A stretch of 51,640 bases of DNA from JALCRY01 sp050946575 (GTDB lineage Bacteria > Bacillota > Clostridia > Peptostreptococcales > Anaerovoracaceae), in NCBI GenBank assembly GCA_050946575.1, contig JBMNVB010000011.1, forward strand, positions 1-51,640, written 5' to 3'. Made by a program: the position numbers and the translations under genes. The stretch's first letter is position 1, and each line of letters opens with the position of its first letter. The notes below the pieces were generated by a model, which was not told the DNA's origin, did no database searches, and saw only the letters and a program-made list of their open reading frames with translations. Of the stretch, positions 16,148 to 24,842 are shown piece by piece.

Positions 16148-16831
16148 ATGATAGCGGGACTGCAGAAGCTGACACTATTGGACTACCCGGGGCGTACAGC
16201 CTGCACTGTGTTCCTGCAGGGGTGCGATTTCAGGTGCCCGTTCTGTCACAATTACGGACTTATACCGGATGATCCCGGTGGGGCCGGGATACCGGAGGAT
16301 GAGCTTCTCGGATTTCTGTCGAAACGGAAAAACATGCTGGACGGAGTGTGCATCAGCGGGGGCGAACCGCTCATGCACGAGTCGGTCATTGCATTGATGA
16401 GGGACATAAAGGGGCTCGGGTACGATATTAAGGTAGACACTAACGGAAGTTTCCCGGACAGGCTCCGCGAGGCGGCGGAGTCCGGTCTGTGCGACTATAT
16501 CGCGATGGACATAAAAAATTCGCCTGAAAAATACGCGGCGACGGCGGGGACCGGATGCGCCGCGGAACGTATTGAAGAGAGTCTGACGTATATCATGCAG
16601 TGCGGACTGCCCTATGAGTTCCGGACGACGGCCGTGAGGGAATTCCACGAGCCGGAGGATTTCGAAAAGATCGGAAGAAGGATCGAGGGAGCGGATAAGT
16701 ATTTTATCCAGAACTTCAGAGATCCCGGGAACGGGCGGGCGGCCATGCTGCACGCGTGCGGACAGGATGAACTTGAGCGGTTTCTCGGGGCGGCGCGAAG
16801 ATATGTGCCGGCGGCGGAGCTGCGCGGATAA
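16148..16831 (+). CDS. nrdG: Anaerobic ribonucleotide reductase activating protein (radical SAM)
   Basis: This 227-residue radical-SAM enzyme is the activase that installs the glycyl radical in NrdD. The CxxxCxxC cluster motif is CDFRCPFCHN within LQGCDFRCPFCHNYGL, followed by the GGEP-type motif CISGGEPLMHE. The opening IAGLQKLTLLDYPG is typical of the NrdG2 group (TIGR02495) rather than the short E. coli NrdG. The ATG lies 7 bases after a GGGGG run. nrdD begins 16 bases downstream, so the two are co-transcribed from the promoter at 16075 under the NrdR-like boxes. Confidence 0.93.
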   Translation: MIAGLQKLTLLDYPGRTACTVFLQGCDFRCPFCHNYGLIPDDPGGAGIPEDELLGFLSKRKNMLDGVCISGGEPLMHESVIALMRDIKGLGYDIKVDTNGSFPDRLREAAESGLCDYIAMDIKNSPEKYAATAGTGCAAERIEESLTYIMQCGLPYEFRTTAVREFHEPEDFEKIGRRIEGADKYFIQNFRDPGNGRAAMLHACGQDELERFLGAARRYVPAAELRG

Positions 16832-16847
16832 CCTGAGGGAGGAGAAA

Positions 16848-19193
16848 ATGTACAAAGTCATCAAGAGAGACGGGAAGATAGCGGAATTCGACATCGGCAA
16901 GATCAGCGCCGCCATCGAAAAGGCGTTCATTGCGCAGGAGAAGCAGTATCACAGCTCGATAATAGATCTTCTCGCGCTCAAGACGACGGCTGATTTCGAA
17001 CCGAAGATAAAGGACGAACTCATCGCGGTCGAGGATATACAGGACAGCGTGGAGGAGGTCCTGTCTCAGGCGGGCTACGCGGACGTAGCGAAGGCTTACA
17101 TCCTGTACAGGAAGCAGCGCGAGAAGGTGAGGAACCTCAATTCCACGTTTCTGGACTACAAAGATCTGGTCAACAGTTATCTGAACGTCATGGACTGGCG
17201 CGTGAAGGAGAATTCGACGGTCACGTATTCCGTCGGAGGGCTCATCCTGTCGAACAGCGGCGCCATCACGGCGAATTACTGGCTGAGCGAGATCTATGAC
17301 AATGAGATAGCGCAGGCCCACAGGAACGCGGACATACATATCCACGACCTGTCGATGCTGACGGGCTACTGCGCGGGCTGGTCGCTGAAGCAGCTCATAC
17401 AGGAAGGGCTCGGCGGCGTCCCGGGGAAGATCACGTCCGCTCCGGCGAAGCATCTCAGCTCGCTGTGCAACCAGATGGTAAACTTCCTCGGCATCATGCA
17501 GAATGAGTGGGCCGGCGCGCAGGCGTTCAGTTCGTTCGACACGTATCTCGCGCCGTTTGTAAAGGCGGACGGGCTTTCGTATCATGAGGTGAAGAACTGC
17601 ATCCAGTCGTTCATCTACGGCGTGAATACGCCGTCGAGGTGGGGCACTCAGGCTCCGTTCACGAACATCACGCTCGACTGGACGGTCCCGGACGACCTTA
17701 AGAACCTTCCGGCTATAGTCGGCGGCGTGGAGCAGGATTTCACATACGGTGACTGCAAGGCCGAGATGGACATGATAAACAAGGCGTTCATCGAGACGAT
17801 GGTCGAAGGCGACGCGGAAGGACGCGGATTCCAGTATCCTATCCCGACGTATTCGATCACGAAGGATTTCGACTGGTCCGAGACGGAGAACAACAGACTC
17901 CTGTTCGAAATGACGTCGAAGTACGGCACGCCGTATTTCTCGAACTACGTGAACAGCGACATGGAGCCGAGCGACATCAGGAGCATGTGCTGCAGACTCA
18001 GGCTCGATCTCAGGGAGCTCCGCAAGAAGTCCGGCGGGTATTTCGGATCCGGCGAATCGACGGGCTCGGTCGGCGTCGTCACGATAAATCTCCCGAGGAT
18101 AGCCTACCTCGCGGAAAATGAAGAGGATTTCTACAGGCGGCTCGACCGCATGATGGACATTTCGGCGAGATCGCTGAAAATAAAGAGGACCGTTATCAGC
18201 AAGTTCCTTGAAGCCGGGCTGTATCCGTATACGAAGAGATACCTCGGCACGTTCGAGAACCATTTCTCAACGATCGGGCTGATCGGAATGAATGAAACCG
18301 CCCTGAACGCGAAATGGCTCCGCACGGACCTCACGAAAAAGGACGGACAGAAGTTCGCCGTTGACGTGCTGAACCATATGAGAGAGAAGCTCTCCGACTA
18401 TCAGGAAGAGTACGGCGATCTGTACAATCTCGAGGCGACTCCGGCGGAGTCCACGACATACAGACTCGCGAAGCACGATGTCGAGCGCTTCGGCGACATC
18501 ATCACGGCGAACATGGACGGGACGCCTTACTACACGAACTCGTCGCATCTGCCTGTGGGCTACACGGAGGACATGTTCACGGCGCTGGATATCCAGGACC
18601 AGCTGCAGACGCTGTACACGTCGGGAACTGTATTCCACGCGTTCCTCGGAGAAAAGCTCCCGGACTGGAAAGCGGCAGCGTCGCTCGTCCGCAAGATAGC
18701 GGAGAATTACAGACTTCCGTACTACACTCTGTCTCCGACGTATTCCGTCTGCAAGGAGCACGGATATATCGCGGGCGAAGTCTACGAATGCCCGGAGTGC
18801 GGGAAGAAGACGGAGGTCTACAGCCGCATCACCGGCTATTACAGACCGGTCCAGAACTGGAACGACGGGAAGCTGCAGGAGTTTAAGGACAGAAAAGTAT
18901 ACGACGCGGGTATCGACTTTAATGAGCATCAACGCGTTGATGCTAAAGAAAGCGCGGCCCATAACATGCTGTTCACTACGGCGTCGTGCCCGAACTGCAA
19001 GATAGCGAAAAAGCTGCTCGACGACGCGGGCATCGAATACGACGTGATAGACGCCGAGAGCGAGGAGAACCGCGGGCTCGTTAAGGAATACGGCATTATG
19101 CAGGCGCCGACGCTCGTGGTGCCGGGCGAGGCCGGCGGATCGAAATACGCGAACGTCTCCAACATCCGGCGCTTTATGCAGGATATAAAGTAG
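16848..19193 (+). CDS. nrdD: Class III ribonucleoside-triphosphate reductase with a fused C-terminal redoxin
   Basis: This 781-residue enzyme reduces NTPs to dNTPs anaerobically. Residues 1 to about 95 form an ATP-cone (VIKRDGKIAEFDIGKI). The catalytic barrel follows, with CNQM, the CC pair at 381-382 and the zinc site C635-H638/C648-C651. The glycyl-radical loop is RITGYYRPV, with the radical on G663. Beyond the usual end, residues about 705-781 form an NrdH/glutaredoxin-like domain with the redox pair C714-P-N-C717 and MQAPTLVV holding the cis-proline. The fusion suggests the enzyme is re-reduced by its own dithiol domain rather than by formate. The ATG follows GGGAGGAG; earlier in-frame starts lie inside nrdG and lack a binding site. 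Confidence 0.95.
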   Translation: MYKVIKRDGKIAEFDIGKISAAIEKAFIAQEKQYHSSIIDLLALKTTADFEPKIKDELIAVEDIQDSVEEVLSQAGYADVAKAYILYRKQREKVRNLNSTFLDYKDLVNSYLNVMDWRVKENSTVTYSVGGLILSNSGAITANYWLSEIYDNEIAQAHRNADIHIHDLSMLTGYCAGWSLKQLIQEGLGGVPGKITSAPAKHLSSLCNQMVNFLGIMQNEWAGAQAFSSFDTYLAPFVKADGLSYHEVKNCIQSFIYGVNTPSRWGTQAPFTNITLDWTVPDDLKNLPAIVGGVEQDFTYGDCKAEMDMINKAFIETMVEGDAEGRGFQYPIPTYSITKDFDWSETENNRLLFEMTSKYGTPYFSNYVNSDMEPSDIRSMCCRLRLDLRELRKKSGGYFGSGESTGSVGVVTINLPRIAYLAENEEDFYRRLDRMMDISARSLKIKRTVISKFLEAGLYPYTKRYLGTFENHFSTIGLIGMNETALNAKWLRTDLTKKDGQKFAVDVLNHMREKLSDYQEEYGDLYNLEATPAESTTYRLAKHDVERFGDIITANMDGTPYYTNSSHLPVGYTEDMFTALDIQDQLQTLYTSGTVFHAFLGEKLPDWKAAASLVRKIAENYRLPYYTLSPTYSVCKEHGYIAGEVYECPECGKKTEVYSRITGYYRPVQNWNDGKLQEFKDRKVYDAGIDFNEHQRVDAKESAAHNMLFTTASCPNCKIAKKLLDDAGIEYDVIDAESEENRGLVKEYGIMQAPTLVVPGEAGGSKYANVSNIRRFMQDIK

Positions 19194-19200
19194 GTGCAGT

Positions 19201-20037
19201 ATGCTCAGGATAGGATGTCATCTCTCGTCGTCGGGCGGATATACCGCCATGGGGAAGACCGCCGAGAAGATCGGGGCGAACACGTTCCAGTTCTTCACGC
19301 GGAACCCGCGGGGCGGGAAAGCGAAGCCGCTCGATGTGGAAGATATAAATGAATATATAAAGTTCGCCGATGATCACGGGATAGCGCATATCCTGGCGCA
19401 CGCGCCGTACACGCTGAACGCGTGCTCGGCGGATCCCGGCGTCAGGAAATTCGCGCGTGAGACAATGGCGGACGATCTGAGGCGGCTCGAGTATCTGCCG
19501 GAGCCGATGTACAATTTCCATCCTGGGAGCCATGTGAAGCAGGGCGCGGAGAAGGGCATAGAACTTATCTGCGATGCGCTGAACAGTGTGCTGACTGAAG
19601 ACACCGGCGTTACGGTCCTGCTCGAGACGATGGCCGGGAAGGGCAGCGAGGTCGGGCGGACGTTCGGGGAACTGCGCGCGATAATAGACGGGACGCAGCT
19701 GAGCGATAAGCTCGGCGTATGCCTTGATACATGCCACGTGTTCGACGGAGGATACGACATCGTCGGTGACCTTGACGGCGTGCTCGACGAATTCGACAGA
19801 GTCATCGGCATTGATCGTCTGAAGGCGGTCCATCTAAATGACAGCAAAAACGTTCTCGGAAGTCACAAGGACCGGCACGAGAAGATAGGCGAAGGGAATA
19901 TAGGGCTCGAAGCGTTCCGGAATATCGTGAACAACAAAATTCTGAGGAAACTGCCGATGTTCCTTGAAACGCCGAACGATCTTGAGGGCTACGCCGCGGA
20001 GATAAAACTTCTGCGCGGGCTCGAATGTGAAGAATAG
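19201..20037 (+). CDS. nfo: Endonuclease IV (AP endonuclease)
   Basis: This 278-residue AP endonuclease cuts 5' of abasic sites in base excision repair. The trinuclear zinc ligand motifs are all present in order: ILAHAPYT, NFHPGSH, LLETMAGKGSEVG, VCLDTCHVFDGGYD, KAVHLNDSKN, GSHKDRHEKIGEG and FLETPND. The length is normal. The ATG is 7 bases after the nrdD stop, with TAGGTG overlapping that stop, so it is probably read with nrdGD. A strong hairpin terminator begins 28 bases after the stop. Confidence 0.95.
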   Translation: MLRIGCHLSSSGGYTAMGKTAEKIGANTFQFFTRNPRGGKAKPLDVEDINEYIKFADDHGIAHILAHAPYTLNACSADPGVRKFARETMADDLRRLEYLPEPMYNFHPGSHVKQGAEKGIELICDALNSVLTEDTGVTVLLETMAGKGSEVGRTFGELRAIIDGTQLSDKLGVCLDTCHVFDGGYDIVGDLDGVLDEFDRVIGIDRLKAVHLNDSKNVLGSHKDRHEKIGEGNIGLEAFRNIVNNKILRKLPMFLETPNDLEGYAAEIKLLRGLECEE

Positions 20038-20064
20038 TTGAACTTTCACAGAATGAACACATTT

Positions 20065-20110
20065 CTCCTGTATGGTGGACAGAACGAAACCATACAGGGG
20101 TGTTTTTTTT
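20065..20110 (+). terminator. nfo terminator overlapping the next gene's ribosome binding site
   Basis: CTCCTGTATGGT (20065-20076) pairs with ACCATACAGGGG (20089-20100), a 12-bp stem with a 12-base loop, followed by TG and eight T's. The last T abuts the ATG of the 3D-domain gene at 20111. The only Shine-Dalgarno-like sequence for that gene, AGGGGTG, is the end of the descending arm. The element can therefore end nfo transcripts and also mask the start of the next gene. Confidence 0.88.
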
Positions 20111-20992
20111 ATGAGAACTACGAAAAAGATTATTTTGATATTTACATTTGTATTCGCGGTGGCGGGCATGATGCCGACAGGAGCACTCGCGGCCGAAACG
20201 AGTGTCAGCTCTGACACGTCTGCCGCTGCCGAAACGTCTGCGGGGACGGCGGATGATACGGCTTCGGACACGACGGCGGATACTGCGGGCAGCACGGCAG
20301 AGGCAACGGAAAATACCGCCGGCACGACGACGGATACAGCATCGAACAGCTCGGCAAGTACGTCTTCTTCGTCTTCGTCCTCGTCTTCCGCTTCCAGGAC
20401 GACTTCGTCCAGACAGGTCAAGGTCCTGGTCTCCGGGCTGAATGCGACAAGGAACGGAAGAGGCGCGATAACAGTCAGATGGTCGAAGAAATCCGGCGCG
20501 TTAAAGTATATCGTGCAGAGATATGAAAGAGGAAAGGATACGAAATATAAAACTCTGGCCACGCTGAAGCCTTCGCTGACAAGATATTATCAGCCTCTCG
20601 GCAAAGTACAGCTCAATAAGACTTACTGCTACAGAGTCTACGCTGTCGTGAAGACGGGAACGTCTGCCACTAAGAGCGTGTCCTCCGCGGTCCCGAAATA
20701 TAAGGCCGTAAAGAATTCTTTGAGAATAAGAAAAAAGCTCAGAGTAAATACCACGGCTTATACCGGCGGCGGCATTACGGCGAGCGGAAAGCGTGCGGCC
20801 GTGGGCCGCGTGGCTGTTGACCCGAGAGTCATAAAGCTCGGGACATGGCTCTACATCCCGGGATACGGCGTATGCCAGGCGTGCGACACGGGCGGCGCCA
20901 TCAAAGGGAAAAAGATAGACGTCTATCTGAACAGCAGATCGGCGTGCCGCAGCTGGGGAAGAAGATATAAGAACATATGCATCCTTAAGTAA
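20111..20992 (+). CDS. Secreted 3D-domain protein (predicted peptidoglycan-acting)
   Basis: The 293-residue precursor has a Sec signal peptide (RTTKK, a hydrophobic core, then cleavage near ALA-AE at residue 27). Residues 28-108 are low-complexity Ala/Thr/Ser/Asp, probably an extended cell-wall linker. Residues about 110-205 resemble a fibronectin III-like fold (AITVRWSKKSGALKYIVQR, KTYCYRVYAVV). The C-terminus is a 3D domain (NTTAYTGGG, VAVDPRVIKLGTWLYIPGYG, ACDTGGAIKGKKIDVYL), the MltA-like fold of cell-wall lytic enzymes such as YocH. The frame is open upstream, but ATG 20111 precedes the signal peptide. A terminator-like hairpin abuts its start. Confidence 0.88.
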   Translation: MRTTKKIILIFTFVFAVAGMMPTGALAAETSVSSDTSAAAETSAGTADDTASDTTADTAGSTAEATENTAGTTTDTASNSSASTSSSSSSSSSASRTTSSRQVKVLVSGLNATRNGRGAITVRWSKKSGALKYIVQRYERGKDTKYKTLATLKPSLTRYYQPLGKVQLNKTYCYRVYAVVKTGTSATKSVSSAVPKYKAVKNSLRIRKKLRVNTTAYTGGGITASGKRAAVGRVAVDPRVIKLGTWLYIPGYGVCQACDTGGAIKGKKIDVYLNSRSACRSWGRRYKNICILK

Positions 20993-21002
20993 TGCAGCTT
21001 GC

Positions 21003-21032
21003 AGCTCCGCGAACGCGGAGCTTTTTCTTTTT
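21003..21032 (+). terminator. Terminator after the 3D-domain gene
   Basis: AGCTCCGC and GCGGAGCT form an 8-bp stem around the tetraloop GAAC, followed by TTTTCTTTTTT. It lies 10 bases past the stop codon and is a clear intrinsic terminator. Confidence 0.92.
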
Positions 21033-21113
21033 TGAAAAAAGAGTGTTCCCGCTGTGTTCGGGCCGGTATATAATGGAAAAGGCGGCATGGCCGGAGAGAA
21101 AACGGAGAAGAAA

Positions 21114-22529
21114 ATGGCGAAAAAAACCAGAGTAACATATATGTGCAGCGAATGCGGCGGCGAAGCGATGAAGTGGTCCGGGCAGTGCCCGCACTGCGGC
21201 GCCTGGAACACGATGGTCGAGATGAAGGTGCCGGAGATAGATGACGGCGACAAACGGCGCCGCTCGTCCGCTGCGCCGGGGAAGGCATCAATGCCGGGCA
21301 GGCTCAGGGATATTGTGACAGACGCCGGCGGAGAGCGCCTTGACACCGGGATAGGGGAACTGAACCGGGTGCTCGGCGGCGGGATCGTGCCGGGATCCCT
21401 GACACTGATATCGGGCGAGCCGGGCATCGGCAAGTCGACTATCATCATGCAGGCCGCGTCGAACATCGCGGAAAAATACGGCCCGGTGCTGTATGTCTCC
21501 GGCGAGGAGTCGGAGAAGCAGATCAAGCTGCGCGCGGACAGGATATGCGGCGAGATCCCCGCGGAATTCTATCTGCTCGCGGAGACGAATGTCGAGAATG
21601 TCGCGGCGGCGGTGGAGGAACTGAAACCGAAATTCCTGATCATCGATTCGATACAGACAATGTATACGCAGGACGCTGATTCCGCGCCGGGCAGCATGAC
21701 CCAGGTCCGGGCGTGCGGGAATGAATTCATGCGCATCGGGAAGGTGAGCGGCGTGCCCGTGTTCATCGTGGCGCATGTCACGAAGTCCGGGGATCTCGCC
21801 GGACCGAAGATCGTCGAGCACCTCGTGGACTGCGTCCTTAATTTTGTGGGAGAGCGCAATCAGGATCTCAGGATACTGAGAGCGGTAAAGAACAGGTTCG
21901 GCACGACGTCGGAGATCGGCGCGTTCGAGATGGGGGAGCACGGACTGACGGAGATAAAGGATCTGTCGAGACGGTTCCTCGAGGACATGGAGGACGATGC
22001 CGAAGGCTCGATGGTGACGGCCGTATATGAAGGGACGCGCCCGCTGCTGCTCGAGGTGCAGGCCCTGACGGCGGTGTCCGGCGTGGGGTTCGCGCGGCGC
22101 ACTTCCATCGGGTTCGACATAAAAAGGCTGAACATGATCATCGCCGTGCTCGAACGTCAGGCCGGGATGCAGCTCGCGGATCAGGACGTGTACGTGAACG
22201 TTGTCGGCGGGTTCAGGCCCGAGGGGACGTCTACGGATCTTGCCGTGGCGCTCGCGATACATTCGTCGCTCGCCGGCGTGAAGTGCAGGAAGGATACGCT
22301 CGCTCTCGGTGAGATCGGCCTGACGGGAGATCTGAGGCGGATACAGTACGCCGAACGTATCATCAAAGAAGCGGCGCGCATGGGATTCACGCGCGTGATA
22401 CTTCCGCGGAGCCAGGCGAAGCGGCTCGGAGAGCTCAAGGCTTCCGGCGCGATATCCGGGACGGAATCGGGGATAAAACTCCTGGCGGCGAAAAACCTGA
22501 GCGACGCGATAAGACTTTACAGAGACTGA
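21114..22529 (+). CDS. radA: DNA repair protein RadA
   Basis: This RecA-related helicase promotes branch migration in recombinational repair. It has 471 residues in the standard order. A C4 zinc finger (C11, C14, C25, C28) is followed by an ATPase core with Walker A GEPGIGKST (K107) and the RadA-specific KNRFG motif in VKNRFGTTSEIG. A Lon-like C-terminal domain follows (DVYVNVVGGFRPEGTSTDLA, LGEIGLTGDLR). The frame extends upstream, but ATG 21114 follows GGAGAAG and gives the typical MAKKTRVTYMC start. A TATAAT at 21069-21074 with a weak -35 is a likely promoter. Confidence 0.96.
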   Translation: MAKKTRVTYMCSECGGEAMKWSGQCPHCGAWNTMVEMKVPEIDDGDKRRRSSAAPGKASMPGRLRDIVTDAGGERLDTGIGELNRVLGGGIVPGSLTLISGEPGIGKSTIIMQAASNIAEKYGPVLYVSGEESEKQIKLRADRICGEIPAEFYLLAETNVENVAAAVEELKPKFLIIDSIQTMYTQDADSAPGSMTQVRACGNEFMRIGKVSGVPVFIVAHVTKSGDLAGPKIVEHLVDCVLNFVGERNQDLRILRAVKNRFGTTSEIGAFEMGEHGLTEIKDLSRRFLEDMEDDAEGSMVTAVYEGTRPLLLEVQALTAVSGVGFARRTSIGFDIKRLNMIIAVLERQAGMQLADQDVYVNVVGGFRPEGTSTDLAVALAIHSSLAGVKCRKDTLALGEIGLTGDLRRIQYAERIIKEAARMGFTRVILPRSQAKRLGELKASGAISGTESGIKLLAAKNLSDAIRLYRD

Positions 22530-22533
22530 CATG

Positions 22534-22571
22534 AAAAAAGCCGCGGGACGGTTTCCATACCTCCCCGCGGC
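22534..22571 (-). terminator. Terminator of the two-component operon
   Basis: GCCGCGGG (22540-22547) and CCCGCGGC (22564-22571) form an 8-bp stem. On the minus strand it is followed by six T's, 12 bases after the histidine kinase stop. It also sits at the end of the convergent radA gene, but the plus-strand T-run is poor. Confidence 0.88.
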
Positions 22572-22582
22572 ATTGCTTTCTT

Positions 22583-24001
22583 CTATTGTTCTTCCGGAGG
22601 TTCAGCCGCCGGCAGCTCGAACCAGAATGTCGTACCTCTTCCGACCTTGCTTTCGACTCCGAACTTCGCATTGTGCAGCTGCAGTATCTGCTTTACGATG
22701 GAGAGCCCGAGGCCGCTTCCGGTGGACGAGCGGACGTGATGGCTGCTCGTCTGGTAATAGCGGTCCCAGATGGACTGCAGTTCTTCCGGCTTTATCCCTA
22801 TTCCGTGGTCGATGAACTCCATGTGGATCGTCGGGCCCCAGTGCTTTATGTTCACTATTATCTTCTTGTCCGCGCCGCAGTATTTCACCGCGTTCGAGAG
22901 CAGATTCGAAATGACGCGGTTTATCTTGTCCCTGTCCGCATTGACATACTGGACGTCCGGATGGTTATATTCAATGCTGTAGCCGTCCTGCAGCTCGAGC
23001 ACGTGGTACGGCTCCATGAGCTGGCGCGTCGTTTCGCAGATATCGAAGTCCGTGAGGTGGAGCTGCGCGGTCCCGGACTGCATCCTCGACAGCTCGAGAA
23101 GATCGTTGACGAACACATTCAGTCTGTCGGCTTCTTCAATGATCGTGTTGAGATGCTTTTCGCGCTTCACCGGGTCGTCGCCCGACAGGTCACGGATCAT
23201 TTCCGCGTAGGACTTTATCATCGTGAGCGGCGTACGCAGGTCGTGCGATACGTTCGACATGAGGTCACGCTGCAGATTCGACGTTTTCTGGAGCTCGAAC
23301 GATGTCTTGTTCAGAGAGTCGGTCAGGTTCTGGATCTCAGTGTATTCGCCTCTGCTGTGGAATACAGCGCCGTAATCGCCGTCCCCGAGACGCCGTGCGG
23401 ATTTCGTGATGTTCCGTATGGGCCGCGAGATCCTGTCGGACAGGTAAAACGACAATATGAAAGCCAGGGCCAGCGAAATGATCATGATATAAACGAGCTG
23501 GCTCCGTATGATCTTCTTTGTGGAGGCCATCGGATACAGAGGCGTGACCATGTACATTATCGTTTCCGAATCCTCGTCGAGATACTTCGCGTAGATCAGA
23601 ATGTTGTTCTTGCCCTGACCTGTGTGTATCGTCCTGGAGACGGACTGGAGCTTGGATTTGCTCAGCAGCGATTTCGTCCGGGTGACATACTTCCCGTATT
23701 CGTAGTCGGACGGATCCTGCGGGTAGATTATCAGCCCGCTCTGCTCGACCTGGATATAGATATCGTTATCGCGCGAAGCCTCCGTGACGCTGGCGAAGAA
23801 CGATTCCTGATCGTCCGTCTTGTAATCGGACGCGAGCTGCGCGGCCGTGTCCGTCGCCGTCTTTGTCTTCATGTATTCATAGTAGTTGTTCATGAAGAAT
23901 ATCTGAAGGAACCACATGAATCCCACGATAATGACCGCGAAAATAAGGAACGACAGCCAGACGCGGAACTTTATGCTTTTGAAATCGATCTTAAACCTCA
24001 A
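22583..24001 (-). CDS. Membrane sensor histidine kinase
   Basis: This 472-residue kinase has a short basic N-terminus and TM1 at about 12-36. An extracytoplasmic sensor of about 130 residues follows, then TM2 at about 167-187 and a HAMP linker. The dimerisation/phosphoacceptor box is SNVSHDLRTPLTMIKSY (H253). The ATPase domain shows SNLLSNAVKYC (N box), DHGIGIKPEEL (G1) and GSGLGLSIVKQIL (G2). No initiating ATG exists near the expected start. TTG at 24001, seven bases after AGGA, gives a proper N-terminus and overlaps the regulator's stop by 11 bases, so the pair is translationally coupled. The signal is unknown; the sensor loop has no motif I recognise. Confidence 0.93.
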   Translation of the reverse strand: MRFKIDFKSIKFRVWLSFLIFAVIIVGFMWFLQIFFMNNYYEYMKTKTATDTAAQLASDYKTDDQESFFASVTEASRDNDIYIQVEQSGLIIYPQDPSDYEYGKYVTRTKSLLSKSKLQSVSRTIHTGQGKNNILIYAKYLDEDSETIMYMVTPLYPMASTKKIIRSQLVYIMIISLALAFILSFYLSDRISRPIRNITKSARRLGDGDYGAVFHSRGEYTEIQNLTDSLNKTSFELQKTSNLQRDLMSNVSHDLRTPLTMIKSYAEMIRDLSGDDPVKREKHLNTIIEEADRLNVFVNDLLELSRMQSGTAQLHLTDFDICETTRQLMEPYHVLELQDGYSIEYNHPDVQYVNADRDKINRVISNLLSNAVKYCGADKKIIVNIKHWGPTIHMEFIDHGIGIKPEELQSIWDRYYQTSSHHVRSSTGSGLGLSIVKQILQLHNAKFGVESKVGRGTTFWFELPAAEPPEEQ

Positions 24002-24671
24002 ATTTGTATCCTACTCCTCTGATCGTCACTATGTGATCGCGGTACGGTCCGAGCGCGAAACGCAGGTTCTTAATGTGCGTGTCGATCGTCCTGTCGTCGC
24101 CGTAGAAATCATATCCCCAGATATCCCGGAGCAGCTGATCCCTCGACAGCGCGATGTTCTTGTTCTCAACGAGATAGAACAGCAGGTCGTACTCCTTCGG
24201 CGTCAGATCCGCCTTTTCGCCGTCGATAGTGACGGCGCGGCCCGGTATGTCGATCTTCAGACCGCCGAATTCTATCTCCTCCGGCTCGCTGTTCTCTTCC
24301 GCCGGCCGGACGTTATGCCTCGCGAGCACCGCCTGGACGCGCGCGATAAGCTCCTTCGGACTGAACGGCTTTGTCACGTAATCATCAATGCCGAGATCGA
24401 AGCCGAACAGTTTGTCGTACTCCTCGTTCCTGGCAGAGAGCATGATTATCGGAATGTCCCTGATCTTCTTGATCTCCTTGCACGCCGAAAAGCCGTCAAG
24501 CTTCGGCATCATCACGTCCATGATGATAAGATCGTAATCATTCAGCTTGCACATTCCCACCGCCTCAAGGCCGTCAGCCGCCTCGTCGACCTCGTATCCG
24601 TTGAACTCAGAGTATTCCCTTATGACTTCACGGATCTTGGCCTCATCATCAACTACAAGTAATTTAGACAT
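23991..24671 (-). CDS. OmpR/PhoB-family response regulator
   Basis: This 226-residue regulator has a receiver domain (acidic D8-D9, phosphoacceptor D52 in IIMDVMMPK, conserved Lys in DYVTKPF). It is followed by an OmpR-type winged helix (LTPKEYDLLFYLVENKN, SRDQLLRDIWGYDFYGDDRTIDTHIKNLR, then IRGVGYKFEV at the end). The ATG follows GGAGGGAATAT. It is the first gene of a two-gene operon with the histidine kinase. Upstream, on the other strand, is carD, across a 171-bp region holding promoters in both directions. The target genes cannot be predicted here. Confidence 0.95.
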   Translation of the reverse strand: MSKLLVVDDEAKIREVIREYSEFNGYEVDEAADGLEAVGMCKLNDYDLIIMDVMMPKLDGFSACKEIKKIRDIPIIMLSARNEEYDKLFGFDLGIDDYVTKPFSPKELIARVQAVLARHNVRPAEENSEPEEIEFGGLKIDIPGRAVTIDGEKADLTPKEYDLLFYLVENKNIALSRDQLLRDIWGYDFYGDDRTIDTHIKNLRFALGPYRDHIVTIRGVGYKFEV

Positions 24672-24712
24672 ATATTCCCTCCAACGGATTTTATTTTACC
24701 ATATAAATGGCG

Positions 24713-24742
24713 AATATACATAAATTAAGAAATGATAAACAA
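24713..24742 (-). promoter_or_regulatory. Promoter of the two-component operon
   Basis: On the minus strand TTGTTT (24742-24737) is 18 bases from TATATT (24718-24713). Transcription would start near 24706, leaving a leader of about 35 bases. Confidence 0.55.
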
Positions 24743-24747
24743 TACAG

Positions 24748-24816
24748 TTGACATTGTATCAATGCCGTGATAACATAATAATTTTTATTGCAATTTCCGA
24801 TGGTTTGATGTATACT
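24748..24816 (+). promoter_or_regulatory. Two tandem promoters of carD
   Basis: P1 is TTGACA (24748-24753), 17 bases, TAACAT (24771-24776). P2 is TTGCAA (24788-24793), 17 bases, TATACT (24811-24816). Both point to carD. A copy of the dispersed octamer (ATCAATGC, 24758-24765) lies inside the P1 spacer. Confidence 0.7.
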
Positions 24817-24842
24817 TGAATTTATCGAGAGGAGTTGCTTAA

